Source of the DNA: Ascarosepion bandense
Lineage: Eukaryota > Mollusca > Cephalopoda > Sepiida > Sepiidae
DNA: 64,000 nt
Assembly: GCA_037127315.1 (NCBI GenBank)
Contig: JBBBDQ010001614.1
Coordinates: forward strand, 224,001 to 288,000
Direction: 5' to 3'
Each line of letters starts with the position of its first letter. Within the stretch, counting starts at the first letter, position 1. The position numbers and the translations under genes were made by a program. The notes below the pieces were generated by a model. The model was given only the letters and a program-made list of their open reading frames with translations. It ran no database searches and had not been told where the DNA came from. Positions 55,471-64,000 of this stretch are shown piece after piece.

Positions 55471-55528
<58 letters not shown>

Positions 55529-55540
55529 CAGAGACAGAGA
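55470..55540. repeat. (TA)n and (GA)n tract
   Basis: TA run followed by GAGAGA and GAGACAGA, directly left of the next element. Confidence 0.9.
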
Positions 55541-56359
55541 GTTTATAAAGGGAAACTCAACACGTCATATCAGTTATAAACTATAGCTCATTTCAATGAG
55601 TTTAATCTGAACAACTTCAAATGGAGCTAACACCATTATTTTGAACTGGACTCTATTTCTTTCTTCCCTCTTTCCCTCTTTCTTTCCTTCTTTCTCCTCT
55701 TTCCCCTTATATTTATTGTCCCTCCTTTCTCCCCTATTTCCTCCTTACTTTCCTTCTCCTCTTTCCCCTTATATTTATTGTCCCCCCTTTCCCCCCTCTT
55801 TCCTCCTTACTTTCCTTCTCCTCTTTCCCCTTATATTTATTGTCCCCCCTTTCTCCCCTCTTTCCTCCTTACTTTCCTTCTCCTCTTTCCCCTTATATTT
55901 ATTGTCCCCCCTTTCTCCCCTCTTTCCTCCTTACTTTCATTCTCCTCTTTCCCCTTATATTTATTGTCCCCCCTTTCTCCCCTCTTTCCTCCTTACTTTC
56001 CTTCTCCTCTTTCCCCTTATATTTATTGTCCCCCCCTTTCTCCCCTCTTTCCTCCTTACTTTCCTTCTCCTCTTTCCCCTTATATTTATTGTCCCCCCTT
56101 TCTCCCCTCTTTCTTCCTTTCTTTCCTTCTCCTCTTTGCCCTTATATTTATTTTCATTTATTTGTTTGTTTGTAATTTTATGTTTATTATTATTTTTATT
56201 GTTATCGCTCCCTTCATTTTAAGAAAAGATTTATTCCGGCAGAAATTTTGTACCAGATGGAAGAAATATTGTATGGTCTGATGATATGAGATAATTAAAC
56301 TCATTGAAATGAGCTATAGTTTATAACTGAAATGACGTGCTGAGTTTTACTTTATAAAC
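55541..56359. mobile_element. Inverted-repeat element enclosing a minisatellite
   Basis: The left 70 bp (GTTTATAAAGGGAAACTCAA onward to about 55610) is mirrored at 56289-56359, ending CTTTATAAAC. The arms share AGTTATAAACTATAGCTCAT and its complement with few mismatches. No transposase. The interior is mostly a 62-bp repeat. No clear target duplication was found, so transposon class is unknown. Confidence 0.85.
55650..56155. repeat. 62-bp polypyrimidine minisatellite, eight units
   Basis: The TTATATTTATTGTC anchor recurs at 55708, 55769, 55831, 55893, 55955, 56017 and 56080, with a last variant at 56142. Between anchors the plus strand is almost only C and T (CCTCCTTACTTTCCTTCTCC). Long Pro/Ser/Leu/Phe frames arise in several phases and are not genes. 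Confidence 0.95.
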
Positions 56360-56469
56360 TTCATATCGCTCTGGTTAACACCCATCGAGCTCTCTATATG
56401 GATTTACCTATTAATATTTTATATTAAGGTAATCTTATTGGATTATCCTCACCGTTTACAGACTGACAC

Positions 56470-56493
56470 CTATATATATATATATATATATAT
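56470..56493. repeat. (TA)n microsatellite
   Basis: Short TA run. Confidence 0.85.
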
Positions 56494-56505
56494 CCACAGT
56501 CATAT

Positions 56506-56625
56506 ACTTACGGTCATATCTTGTTGAATACACCGATTTTTGATTGATCACTGAAGTTAAGCAACATTGAGCCTGGTCAGTACTTAGATGAGTGACCGCT
56601 TGGGAATACCAGGTGCTGTAAGCGT
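56506..56625 (+). pseudogene. 5S-rRNA-like sequence without the 5S-SINE body
   Basis: About 120 bp resembling 5S rRNA from end to end, with an intact-looking internal control region (GAAGTTAAGCAACATTGAGC, then CTGG) and ends that could still pair (CTTACGG with the CTGTAAG end). Substitutions in the 25-45 region (GATTTTTGATTGATCACTG) suggest it is not a working gene. Unlike the other copies it is followed immediately by SINE-A. Confidence 0.75.
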
Positions 56626-56629
56626 TATT

Positions 56630-56790
56630 GACGGACGTGTGTTGTGGTGCAGTGGATGGCAGCTCGGAGGGGGAAATTGGTGAACTGAGTTCCAATTCCA
56701 GTCAAACACTTTGCATTCACTTATGCACTGGTACCCTTGGGAAAGGTATTAATCCATCCTTTCCCTCCAGTTATGGGTTAAATAACTGAG
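56630..56790 (+). mobile_element. SINE-A, 5' half
   Basis: Starts GTGTTGTGGTGCAGTGGATG, has box B GAGTTCCAATTCCAG, and stops after TATGGGTTAAATAAC. It is joined directly to the 5S-like sequence. Confidence 0.75.
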
Positions 56791-57296
56791 GTCTGTTGTT
56801 CATGCAATCTGTGGCAGACTTCTGCACCGATTGTTTCTTATCAGCAGTTTCAAAATGTGTGGATGGTGCTACACAAGCTTTCACCACTTTAAACAATTCT
56901 TTGTGTGGTAGTCTAACTGAGTTAGATGCTCATATGTTAAAATCAACAAGAGAGTCCATAATATATATCCAACTAAAAGTTTATCCAATAGGTTATCTGT
57001 CCTTAAGGGCACATGGCCCAGTGGATATAGATGTTGATTAGTTCCTGTAACTTGACACAAAAAGTTGTGTATTTAATTCCAGGCTACAGCAGTGGTGAAC
57101 AAGTAACTTACAGGGTTAGAGGGAGATTACTCATGAGTACCAGAAGAGGCTCTAGGCAAGGAATGGAGATCATATACCCCAGTGATTGTAATGAAGAGTT
57201 TGGTTTAAAATTCCTAGCATCTGAAGAAGGCCGGAGCATACAACGTTGTACAAATGGCAACAAAGATGAAGATAATAATCAGAATAATGTATTTAT
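56791..57296. other. Unassigned; right part is a dispersed repeat
   Basis: 57010-57290 contains CATCTGAAGAAGGCCGGAGC and AACAAAGATGAAGATAATAA, a diverged relative of the motif in the 7.1- and 14.05-kb repeats. Frames here show no recognised domain. Confidence 0.5.
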
Positions 57297-58155
57297 TTTT
57301 TTTAATCATTTCACCCCAAGCAAGGCATTCCACTGCCACTATAGCGCAGGGGGTTACTAGGGGAAGGTGCTGAGAGAGCGATTGGATATAGGAAATGTCA
57401 GAAGGAGGGTGATAGACGAGTAAGGGGGTACATAGGAAGAGTGTTAGAGAGAATGGGTGTGGGTTAGTGTGTTAGGAGGTGTCTATTGACCTTACATTTC
57501 AACTCCTGGAGATTGTAGCTGTTGGGGAAGCAAGTATGTGGAAGGGAATTCTACAGGCGGGAAGTGTGAGAAAAGAATCTGTTGAAGTAGAAATTGTGGT
57601 TACATTTTATCGGTTTCACTGTAAAAGGGTGGGACCTAGTTGCTAATCTAGTGTCTTGTGCAAATTCGTACCTAGGGGGAACCAGTGATCTAAGTTCATT
57701 GGAGCAGAAGTCATGAAAGTATTTATAGTAGAGGCACAGGGAAGCCACGTCATGCTGGTGAGAGAGTGACTGCAGGCGGTCAGCCAAGTCAGTATCGATC
57801 ACATTAGAGATTCTCCGTTGTATTTTGTCAAGGACCCTGAGGAGAATAGCAGGAGCACCTGACCAGATGTGGCAGTAGTATTCAATACACAGGCAGATGG
57901 TAGATTTATATATGTGCAGGATAGATTCAGACGGAAAGAACTTCCAGGCCCTGCACAGAGAACTGACTTTCTCAGCTGATTTAGCAATGGATTCAATATA
58001 GTCATTCCACCTGAGGTCCGCTGAGAGTGTCAGGCCAAGCAGGCGTAGTGTTTTACTCTCTGGGAGGCAAGCCTGTTCCATGCTAATGGGAGGTAGGTGC
58101 AGTTATCTATGGTGGTTAATTGATAGCAGCTTCGCTTTGGAAGAATTGAAATTTA
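57297..58155 (-). mobile_element. LINE-J 3' third, longest single copy
   Basis: Minus strand. Upstream part reads VNFNSSKAKLLSINHH. An open frame of 176 residues (57551-58081) reads SKTLRLLGLTLSADLRWNDY, SESILHIYKSTICLCIEYYC, HIWSGAPAILLRVLDKIQRR, DVASLCLYYKYFHDFCSNEL, TRSHPFTVKPIKCNHNFYF. Then, after loss of the LWNSLP block, come the NLQELKCKVN tail, stop, 3' UTR and poly-A (poly-T at 57297-57304). This is the region after the catalytic RT. 5' truncated, as typical of LINE insertions. Confidence 0.85.
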
Positions 58156-58765
58156 CGAGCCATTATAAAAATTTATACATGCATCAGAAAATGAACAAAT
58201 TGTATAAATATTATAATATCAAATTTATTCATATATCCCGAGTTTAATACAAATTAAAATCCCTCTAAAATCACAAGAGATGCTCAAAATGGTGCCTTTT
58301 CAATTCCAGACATTTATAAGTACATCAAACGACTGCTTGAAGAACATTGTCCAAAATGTACAGTGAGATTGCTGCATATACATGTTCAGTTTCTTGTCTA
58401 AGAGCTACCAATATAATCAGCGTTCTGTGATACACAACATTATTTAGGGTTCCTTACAGGTAAAAGCCTGTGGGTGATAAATCAGTGTTAAAAGAAACAT
58501 GTTAGACATTGTGTTCCAAACTGCTTACTGCTTTATTGTCTTTGAACTTCAACAACATTCTAAAATTTGAAATACTATTTTAAAATAATCTTATGTCCCT
58601 CAGATAACAAACATATGTTCACCGTATTGTAGACATCACTTGTTGATGCTAAAGCCATGAGGGTTATGCCATCTGTTAAGAAAATATACCACAGCAAACA
58701 GTGTTATCACAAGTTTTTTCTTTTTTGAAGTGCAAACACATTTTTTGGCAAACTGTTCCCTTATG
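58156..58765. other. Unassigned AT-rich stretch
   Basis: 58260-58480 could be an antisense remnant of a transposase tail, but I could not fix the family. No coding feature supported. Confidence 0.4.
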
Positions 58766-59585
58766 TACAAGTACCCTTGGGCAAGGTATTAATCCATCAC
58801 TTTCCTCCAGTTATGGGTTAAATAATAGGACAGATTGGGTTCTATAACCTTTGCTGGCAATCGGTCTACCACAGAAAGCAATGGTAACCTACTGCAGGAT
58901 AATCTTCTGCCCAGTCAGTCATGTCTCTTTCGAGACATGATCCCCTAAAGCATGTATCATGTATGGCACTTAACTGACTGACTGAATGCAATAGTTGGAA
59001 ACATAATCAAAACATCTACTGGGCCTAAAGTGAGGGGTCGGTTTTCTATTGTTATGATGTAATAGACTCGTCATCATCATTTATCCATCACACCCAGATG
59101 GTGCATAGGACAGCAACATTTTGTTGCTGTTTATGTAACAAACTGTTTTTTATGGGACAGAGTTGTTAACCCTGCACCCAACCCCTAAACCTGGAGGACC
59201 AGTGAACCATTCCTGGTCCTTACGTTTACAGCACCTGGTATTCCCAAATGGTCACCCATTAAGTACTGACCAGGCTTGATGTTGCTTAACTTCGGTGATC
59301 GGACGGGAACCGGTGTATTCAATACGATATAGCCATAGGCAAGTAATAGACTAATACCCTACTAATTATATTTAATATAATAAATATAATCTATCTCTTC
59401 TCCCTCCAGCTATGAGTTAAATAGCAGGACAAATTAGATTCTATAGCCTTGGCTGGTAACCAGTCGACCTCAGAAAGCAATAGCAACCTACTGCAGGATA
59501 ATCTTCTGCCCAGTCAGTCATGTCTCTTTCGAGACATGATCCCCCAAAGCATGTATCATGTAATGGCACTTAACTGACTGACTGT
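58766..59585 (+). mobile_element. SINE-A dimer interrupted by a 5S-SINE
   Basis: First SINE-A without head (about 58766-58985), then the left half of the palindromic linker (AGTGAGGGGTCGGTTTTCTA), a 5S-SINE (59069-59342), the rest of the linker, and a second SINE-A body (about 59395-59585). Confidence 0.8.
59069..59342 (-). mobile_element. SINE-5S, intact
   Basis: Minus orientation: (TCA)n tail complement, body, then a full 5S-like head (59221-59340) with CTTAACTTCGGTGATCGG as the complement of the internal control region. Perfect 10-bp direct repeats GTAATAGACT flank it at 59059-59068 and 59343-59352. It inserted into the linker of the SINE-A dimer, so it is younger than the dimer. Confidence 0.9.
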
Positions 59586-60120
59586 ATATGTACTTTCATA
59601 CATGTGTGTAAAGAAAGGAGTATATAAAAATTCTTGGTTTAGCTAACTGTCCCCAAATTAGTATTTGAATGACCAAATAATTACCGATTTTGGGACATGG
59701 AATTGATCATGTTTTTTTTTCCATATTCTTCTACAGACTAAGTAAAGATTTGAAGAAATTCAAAGTTTGAACTATCTTCTTAAATTAAGAGGGTAACTAT
59801 ATACTTCATGTTCAAACATCTTGTTACCTCTTACAACATCACTAAAATTGCCAGTGTTAAATTAACTTGCAAGCATTCCAGTTGATGAAATATTAAAATT
59901 GACCAAATCCATTTTCAAGCTTCAAGCTAAATTTTCATTTTTTTGGGTGTTATGTGAGATCTTTCACTTTTTTCAAAATTACTCACCCAGATGGATGCTT
60001 TCATTTTTAATTCTTTTCAAAATATTCATCAGATCCAAAATTAGTAAAAAATTGGTAAGAACAATAAATGCGTACTTGATCTCTCAAACTATCAACTGGC
60101 AACTGGTGAGTTTTATATTT
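59586..60120. other. No recognised feature
   Basis: AT-rich. A frame at 59899-60126 has no recognised domain. Confidence 0.5.
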
Positions 60121-60122
60121 TA

Positions 60123-60807
60123 CTAGCAGTATAGCCCGGCGTTGCTCGGGTGTAATTAAAGCTTTAAAACTAATCCATGGTCCTGGAGCTCAGACTCTTT
60201 GGACATTGGCACGAAAGACTAAAAAGCAATAGTTGTTTCCAGTTAAAGCAAAACTGTAGACTGAAAGAAAAATGAATGGATGTAAGTCAAATTTTGATTT
60301 CCTGGTATCGATATCAAATAAGTTTTTTTCATCGTAAACTGAATTTTGAAGGCTAAATAAGTCCTCTGAGTAAATGGTATCATAGCTGAGACTAAGAACT
60401 ACAATTATACCTACTTAGAGCCAAACCTGAAGAAAAAAAACTAAGATAAAAGGGCTGAAAAAAATACAGACATACAGGCAGATAAACAGACACACACACA
60501 CAAACATCTTGCCTTTTATATATATATATTATCAATTTTCTGCACTATTGTAAGAACTGCAACATTGAAACTTCTGAATATCGTTTCTTATGTCTTTGTC
60601 TATAAGTGTATCAAATTTGATTAAAATCGAACCACTCCTTCTATAACCCGATTTTTTCGATTATTGATCTTCAATATTGATCGGGGGTACCTTAACAAAA
60701 ACCTAGCTAAGATCACTCGCAGATGCTTATATTACAACTGTGTAAATTTTCAAGAAAATCGGTTCAGCCGTTTTGGAGTCTATAGGTAATGGATACATAC
60801 ACACACA

Positions 60808-60844
<37 letters not shown>

Positions 60845-60881
60845 ACACAGACAATGTTGCATTTATAAATAAGTTTAGATA
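60123..60881 (-). repeat. REP-X copy 4
   Basis: Plus text runs from CTAGCAGTATAGCCCGGCGT to ATTTATAAATAAGTTTAGAT. It includes the (CA)n tract at about 60790-60850. It is closest to copy 1 in length and content. Confidence 0.85.
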
Positions 60882-61229
60882 GATAGATCATGTAGGCTTG
60901 GTTTTTTTTGTTGTCCACCAATTTTGGTCAAATGGGAAGTTGAATAGTTGTATCTTGTCGACACCCCCATATTTTAAAAAAAAACAAGAAGAAAAAACTT
61001 AAAAAGCAGTCATTGTAAAACTGATTCTGGGTATAAATATACTTCAAAGCAACATTCCGAATGACTATGATCAAAGTGTAGTATCTGTCCCAGCAGCTGA
61101 TTGCATGCTCATGGCTCCAGATATCATAATCAGCAACAGCTCTAGCTACAGTTCTCCAATGGCTACCAATTTAGCAAGTCTTCAGCTCTAGCAAATCAAC
61201 CATCTTCACCAGTGGCAACAATATGTGAT
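60882..61229. other. No recognised feature
   Basis: Nothing assigned; the sequence leads into the degenerate repeat. Confidence 0.5.
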
Positions 61230-62145
61230 AAACTGTCCTTTTCAATGCAACAATTTTCACTGGATACAAAACTGTTCTTTTCAAGATAATGCTCTTCAGT
61301 GAATCGTTTTTTCAGGACAATATTTTTCAGCAACAATGAAACTCTCCTTTTTAGTACAACTCTTTTCAGTAGCTACAGACCTTTACTTTTCAAGAAAATG
61401 CTCTTCACTGACAACAAATCTGTCATTTTCATTCACTGAAAATAATTTTTTTTTTCAAGATAATGTTCTTCAAAAACTACTAAACTGTCTTTATAAGACA
61501 ATACTTTTCGCTGACATCAAACCTGTCTTTTTCAGGACTATTTTTTCTTCACTGACTACAAAAATGTCTTTTTCAGGAGAGTGTTCTTCAGTGACTACAA
61601 ACATTTATATTTCAGAACAATGCTTCTCACTTACAACAAACCTGTCCTTTTCAAAGCAATGTTCCTTCACTGACAAGAAAAATTTTTTTTTTCAGGAAAA
61701 TGTTCTTCAGCAACTACAAAATTATCTTTTTCAGGTCAATGCTTTTAATTGACTACAAATTTGTCCTTTTCAGAACAATGTTTCTTCACTGACAAGAAAA
61801 ATGTTTTTCAGGAAATTGTTCTTCAGCAACTACAAAACTATCTTTTTCAGGTCAATGCATTTGATTGACTACAAACTGTTACTTCTCAGTTCAATGCTTT
61901 TCACTGACAACAAACCTGTCCTTTTCATGACAATGTTATTTTACTGACAACAAAATTATCCTTTTCATGACAATGTTATTTCATCAACAACAAACCTGTC
62001 CTATTCATGACAATGTTATTTCACTGACAATAAAATTATCTTTTTCATGATAATGTTATTTCATCGACAACAAACCTGTCCTTTTTATGACAATGTTATT
62101 TCACTGACAACAAAGTTATCCTCTTCAGGACAACATACTTCTTAC
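61230..62145. repeat. Degenerate minisatellite of about 39 bp
   Basis: Roughly 22 diverged units of CTGACAACAAACCTGTCCTT followed by TTCAGGACAATGTTCTTCA. A longer period of about 118 bp appears at 61669-61880, where CAGCAACTACAAAA.TATC recurs. Because 39 is a multiple of 3, a 138-residue frame stays open at 61336-61752, with CSSLTTNLSFS-like repeats. Confidence 0.85.
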
Positions 62146-62246
62146 ACTCTACATGAACATACAGATACTTTTTTGCCTAGTTCTCTGTAATGTTATTTTT
62201 GTTGATGTATTTTTCTTTAATGAAAAGAAATCAGTGATATAATTTT

Positions 62247-62800
62247 TTGGCTCAAATCAGGAGGTTGATTCCTGTTTTTAACATTTGGCTCCAAAATTTA
62301 GCCTCATCCAGGACTTCTGCATGTTATAATAATAAACAGAGATGGTGGCTGCTTCACTTATTTGTGCTAGGCTTTTCCAGGATTGACCACGGAGAAGTTG
62401 ATGGTCCTCAAATCCATCAACTCATCAGAGATCCTTAGTTCGAAAACTAAATGAACGAAGTGGAACTGGGAGCATGGAAGGCTTTTATTCTGGTTGTGAA
62501 GAACTTTCTTGGAAACCAACAGGCCAGGAACTATACAGAACTTATCATCAATATGCTGTCTGCTTTTTGAAATCTGGAATGCAACATGAGTATCAAAATG
62601 AATTACTTATTCTTATATATGGATCAGTTTCCTGAGAATCTGGGATCCATGAGCAATGTGCTAGGGCAGGGAGATTCCATCAAGAGATGAAAGAGATGGA
62701 GATCAGGTATCATGGATGCTGGGATGCAGGCATCATGGCTGATTTCTGTTGAACTCTAAAGAGAGAGACATCCCGACTGATGAGCATTCTAGGGGTTCAG
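62247..62800 (+). pseudogene. Decayed conserved open frame, repeat-borne
   Basis: A plus-strand frame reads DGPQIHQLIRDP, stop, NEVELGAWKAFILVVKNFLG, NQQARNYTELIINMLSAF, stop, then NLECNMSIKMNYLFLYMDQF and PENLGSMSN, a shift, and after more damage WDAGIMADF-like and LKRDIPTDEHS-like pieces. From memory, similar proteins (with DGPQIRQL, FPENLG.MSDE.GERFHQD and DYCW.LKRD) are multi-copy in arthropod and cephalopod genomes and are probably transposon-borne. Biochemical role unknown to me. At least three stops, so non-functional here. Confidence 0.65.
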
Positions 62801-63230
62801 ATAAATGGAAGTTCATAGCCTGAATTTTGCACTATGATGATGTAATATTCAACTTACATGTACTTTATCAATGTCTATTATTAAGTTTACAGAAAGGTTG
62901 TTTCATTTGATTAATATATTGTGTTAGAATTTTTTTTTCTCTTAAAAACTTATTTCTGATGAGAAATATTCATGAATCTCAATTGATAATGTCACAAAAA
63001 TGTAATCGATTAAATCAGCAGATTGGATTTGTTAAAAAGCAACATAGCATAAAAACCTGACCTAATTAAAAGAAAGGGATGTCATTTTCAGATTCAGAGG
63101 AGCAAAATTGTTCTAAATCCATTGGAAAAATATAGACAATTTAAAAAAAAAAAATTGTAACTCAGTGTAAGATAATATATTAATAATGAATATTTATATT
63201 TATAAAAAATGATTATTGTAATTCAGAATA
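62801..63230. other. No recognised feature
   Basis: AT-rich; nothing assigned. Confidence 0.5.
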
Positions 63231-63430
63231 ATGATAGTATTTGTCTTGAATGGCCACTCTTCTAGATCTTTTTACATTAATTCTGGTGTGCCCCAAGGTT
63301 CTATTCTTACACCTACTTTGTTTTTTCCTTTCATCAATGACATTCCTGATGACATCAACTCACAACTTGGCATCCATGCTGACAACCAAATCATTTTCTC
63401 TTATCTCAGAGTTAAAAAATCGTTTACACA
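63231..63430 (+). pseudogene. LINE-J reverse-transcriptase palm fragment
   Basis: Plus frame reads GHSSRSFYINSGVPQGSILT, then PTLFFPFINDIPDDINSQLG and IHADNQIIFSYL. This matches the RT block SGVPQGSIL.P.LF.L.INDLP and the catalytic YADD loop, which here is HADN: the first catalytic-loop Tyr is His and the second Asp is Asn. It is the only palm-domain piece of the jockey-like type in the window. Confidence 0.75.
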
Positions 63431-64000
63431 GCCTTGTGGAAGATGATTATTTTCTAATTTTTTACATTTTTCCCTGTCACTATTTCCATCTCAAAAGTTT
63501 AGATGGGATCCAATTATTTAGTGCCACCAGTCAGTTTGTTACAGCTAAGAAATGTCTAAATCATCCAAAGATTTGAATCACTCTCATTCACAAAGTATTC
63601 TCTCGATAAGAAGGATGTTCAAATAAATTGTTCTAAATTAGTAAAACTTGCTACATTGTGGAACAGACTCTTCAAGTTTCCATCTATCATTATCTATCCT
63701 CTTTATCTTTATCTATCCTCCCTATCATCATAATCTTCACTTCTTAATCCATTCTCTTCCATTCAGAACATGAACTTTATTTAGTAATTCTCTTTCTTGA
63801 ATAGACCTTGAGCATTGAATGTGTAACTGGTAGATATAGTCTTGCTCAAACATAGTTCACTTTGTAATGGTATTTAATACTAGTCTTTGTTAATCAGGAG
63901 TACTATTTTCTTTTATGTACCATATCTTATAGCATAGAGAGTAAGTACATTTTTATTGTTGTTCTCGATTTCAACACCAATTTTTTATGAATTAGGAACC
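63431..64000. other. Possible LINE-J remnants, otherwise unassigned
   Basis: KLVKLATLWNRLFKFPS near 63630-63690 faintly resembles the RLWNSLP block of LINE-J. Nothing else is recognised to the end of the window. Confidence 0.35.

Noticed and set aside
55641..56281. Three overlapping Pro/Ser/Leu-rich open frames
   Set aside because: All three are phases of the 62-bp pyrimidine minisatellite.
58260..58480. Possible transposase tail on the minus strand
   Set aside because: Some resemblance to mariner-type tails, but too many stops to assign a family.

Overview
This window looks like repeat-dense, gene-poor nuclear DNA of an animal, most likely a cephalopod mollusc and probably an octopus. The organism call is inference. 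It rests on the AT-rich base composition, abundant (TA)n and (GATA)n tracts, many tRNA-related SINE copies, 5S-rRNA-derived SINEs, and decayed RTE-like and jockey-like LINEs beside Tc1/mariner elements. I found no convincing host protein-coding gene, no rRNA operon and no canonical tRNA gene. Every recognisable protein fragment belongs to a transposon and is broken. The window reads as intergenic or deep intronic sequence.

Family names used below are mine. LINE-J: jockey-like non-LTR elements whose C-terminus carries LWNSLP and a YNLQ.FKCKVN motif. LINE-R: RTE/BovB-like elements with a YADD reverse-transcriptase motif and a KLIL.IRKRQL.FLGH C-terminus. SINE-A: tRNA-related SINE of about 310 bp. 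SINE-B: a second tRNA-like SINE of about 150 bp. SINE-5S: 5S-rRNA-headed SINE with an (ATG)n tail. Tc1-A, Tc1-B, Tc1-C: three Tc1-like families. REP-X: an unclassified repeat of about 610-760 bp present five times.

1-18 kb: Tc1-A ends, LINE-J and LINE-R remnants, SINE-A copies, a 16-bp minisatellite, REP-X copies 1-3, a hAT-like non-autonomous element with an 8-bp target duplication, a mariner remnant, a 5S-SINE with an inverted head, and a LINE-R reverse-transcriptase remnant. 18-32 kb: a 27-bp repeat, a 96-bp tandem array built from Tc1-A ends, LINE and SINE remnants, a tandem array of SINE-B heads, a large LINE-R remnant with an internal 108-bp triplication, an inverted duplication, an old 185-bp repeat and an intact 5S-SINE. 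32-38 kb: LINE-J pieces, two mariner fragments, and several perfect or near-perfect fold-back sequences.

38.0-47.2 kb is one uninterrupted satellite of about 75 copies of a 121-bp unit. Its consensus can be read as a 75-nt open 25-codon block, opening just after a TTTGCAG acceptor-like motif, followed by a 46-nt GT...AG intron-like block. The array has higher-order structure: a 14-unit block on the left and 9- and 6-unit spacings on the right. Indels are concentrated in its middle. This is the most unusual object in the window.

47-64 kb: two (GATA)n tracts, a SINE-A trimer, more LINE-R pieces, a 96-bp perfect palindrome, a deleted mariner, a Tc1-A derivative, a LINE C-terminus with zinc-finger-like motifs, a nearly full-length Tc1-C, an inverted-repeat element enclosing a 62-bp polypyrimidine minisatellite, a 5S-like sequence joined to SINE-A, LINE-J, a SINE-A dimer interrupted by an intact 5S-SINE, REP-X copy 4, a degenerate 39-bp repeat and a decayed conserved open frame. 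All assignments come from reading the sequence and recalled family motifs; no database search was run.
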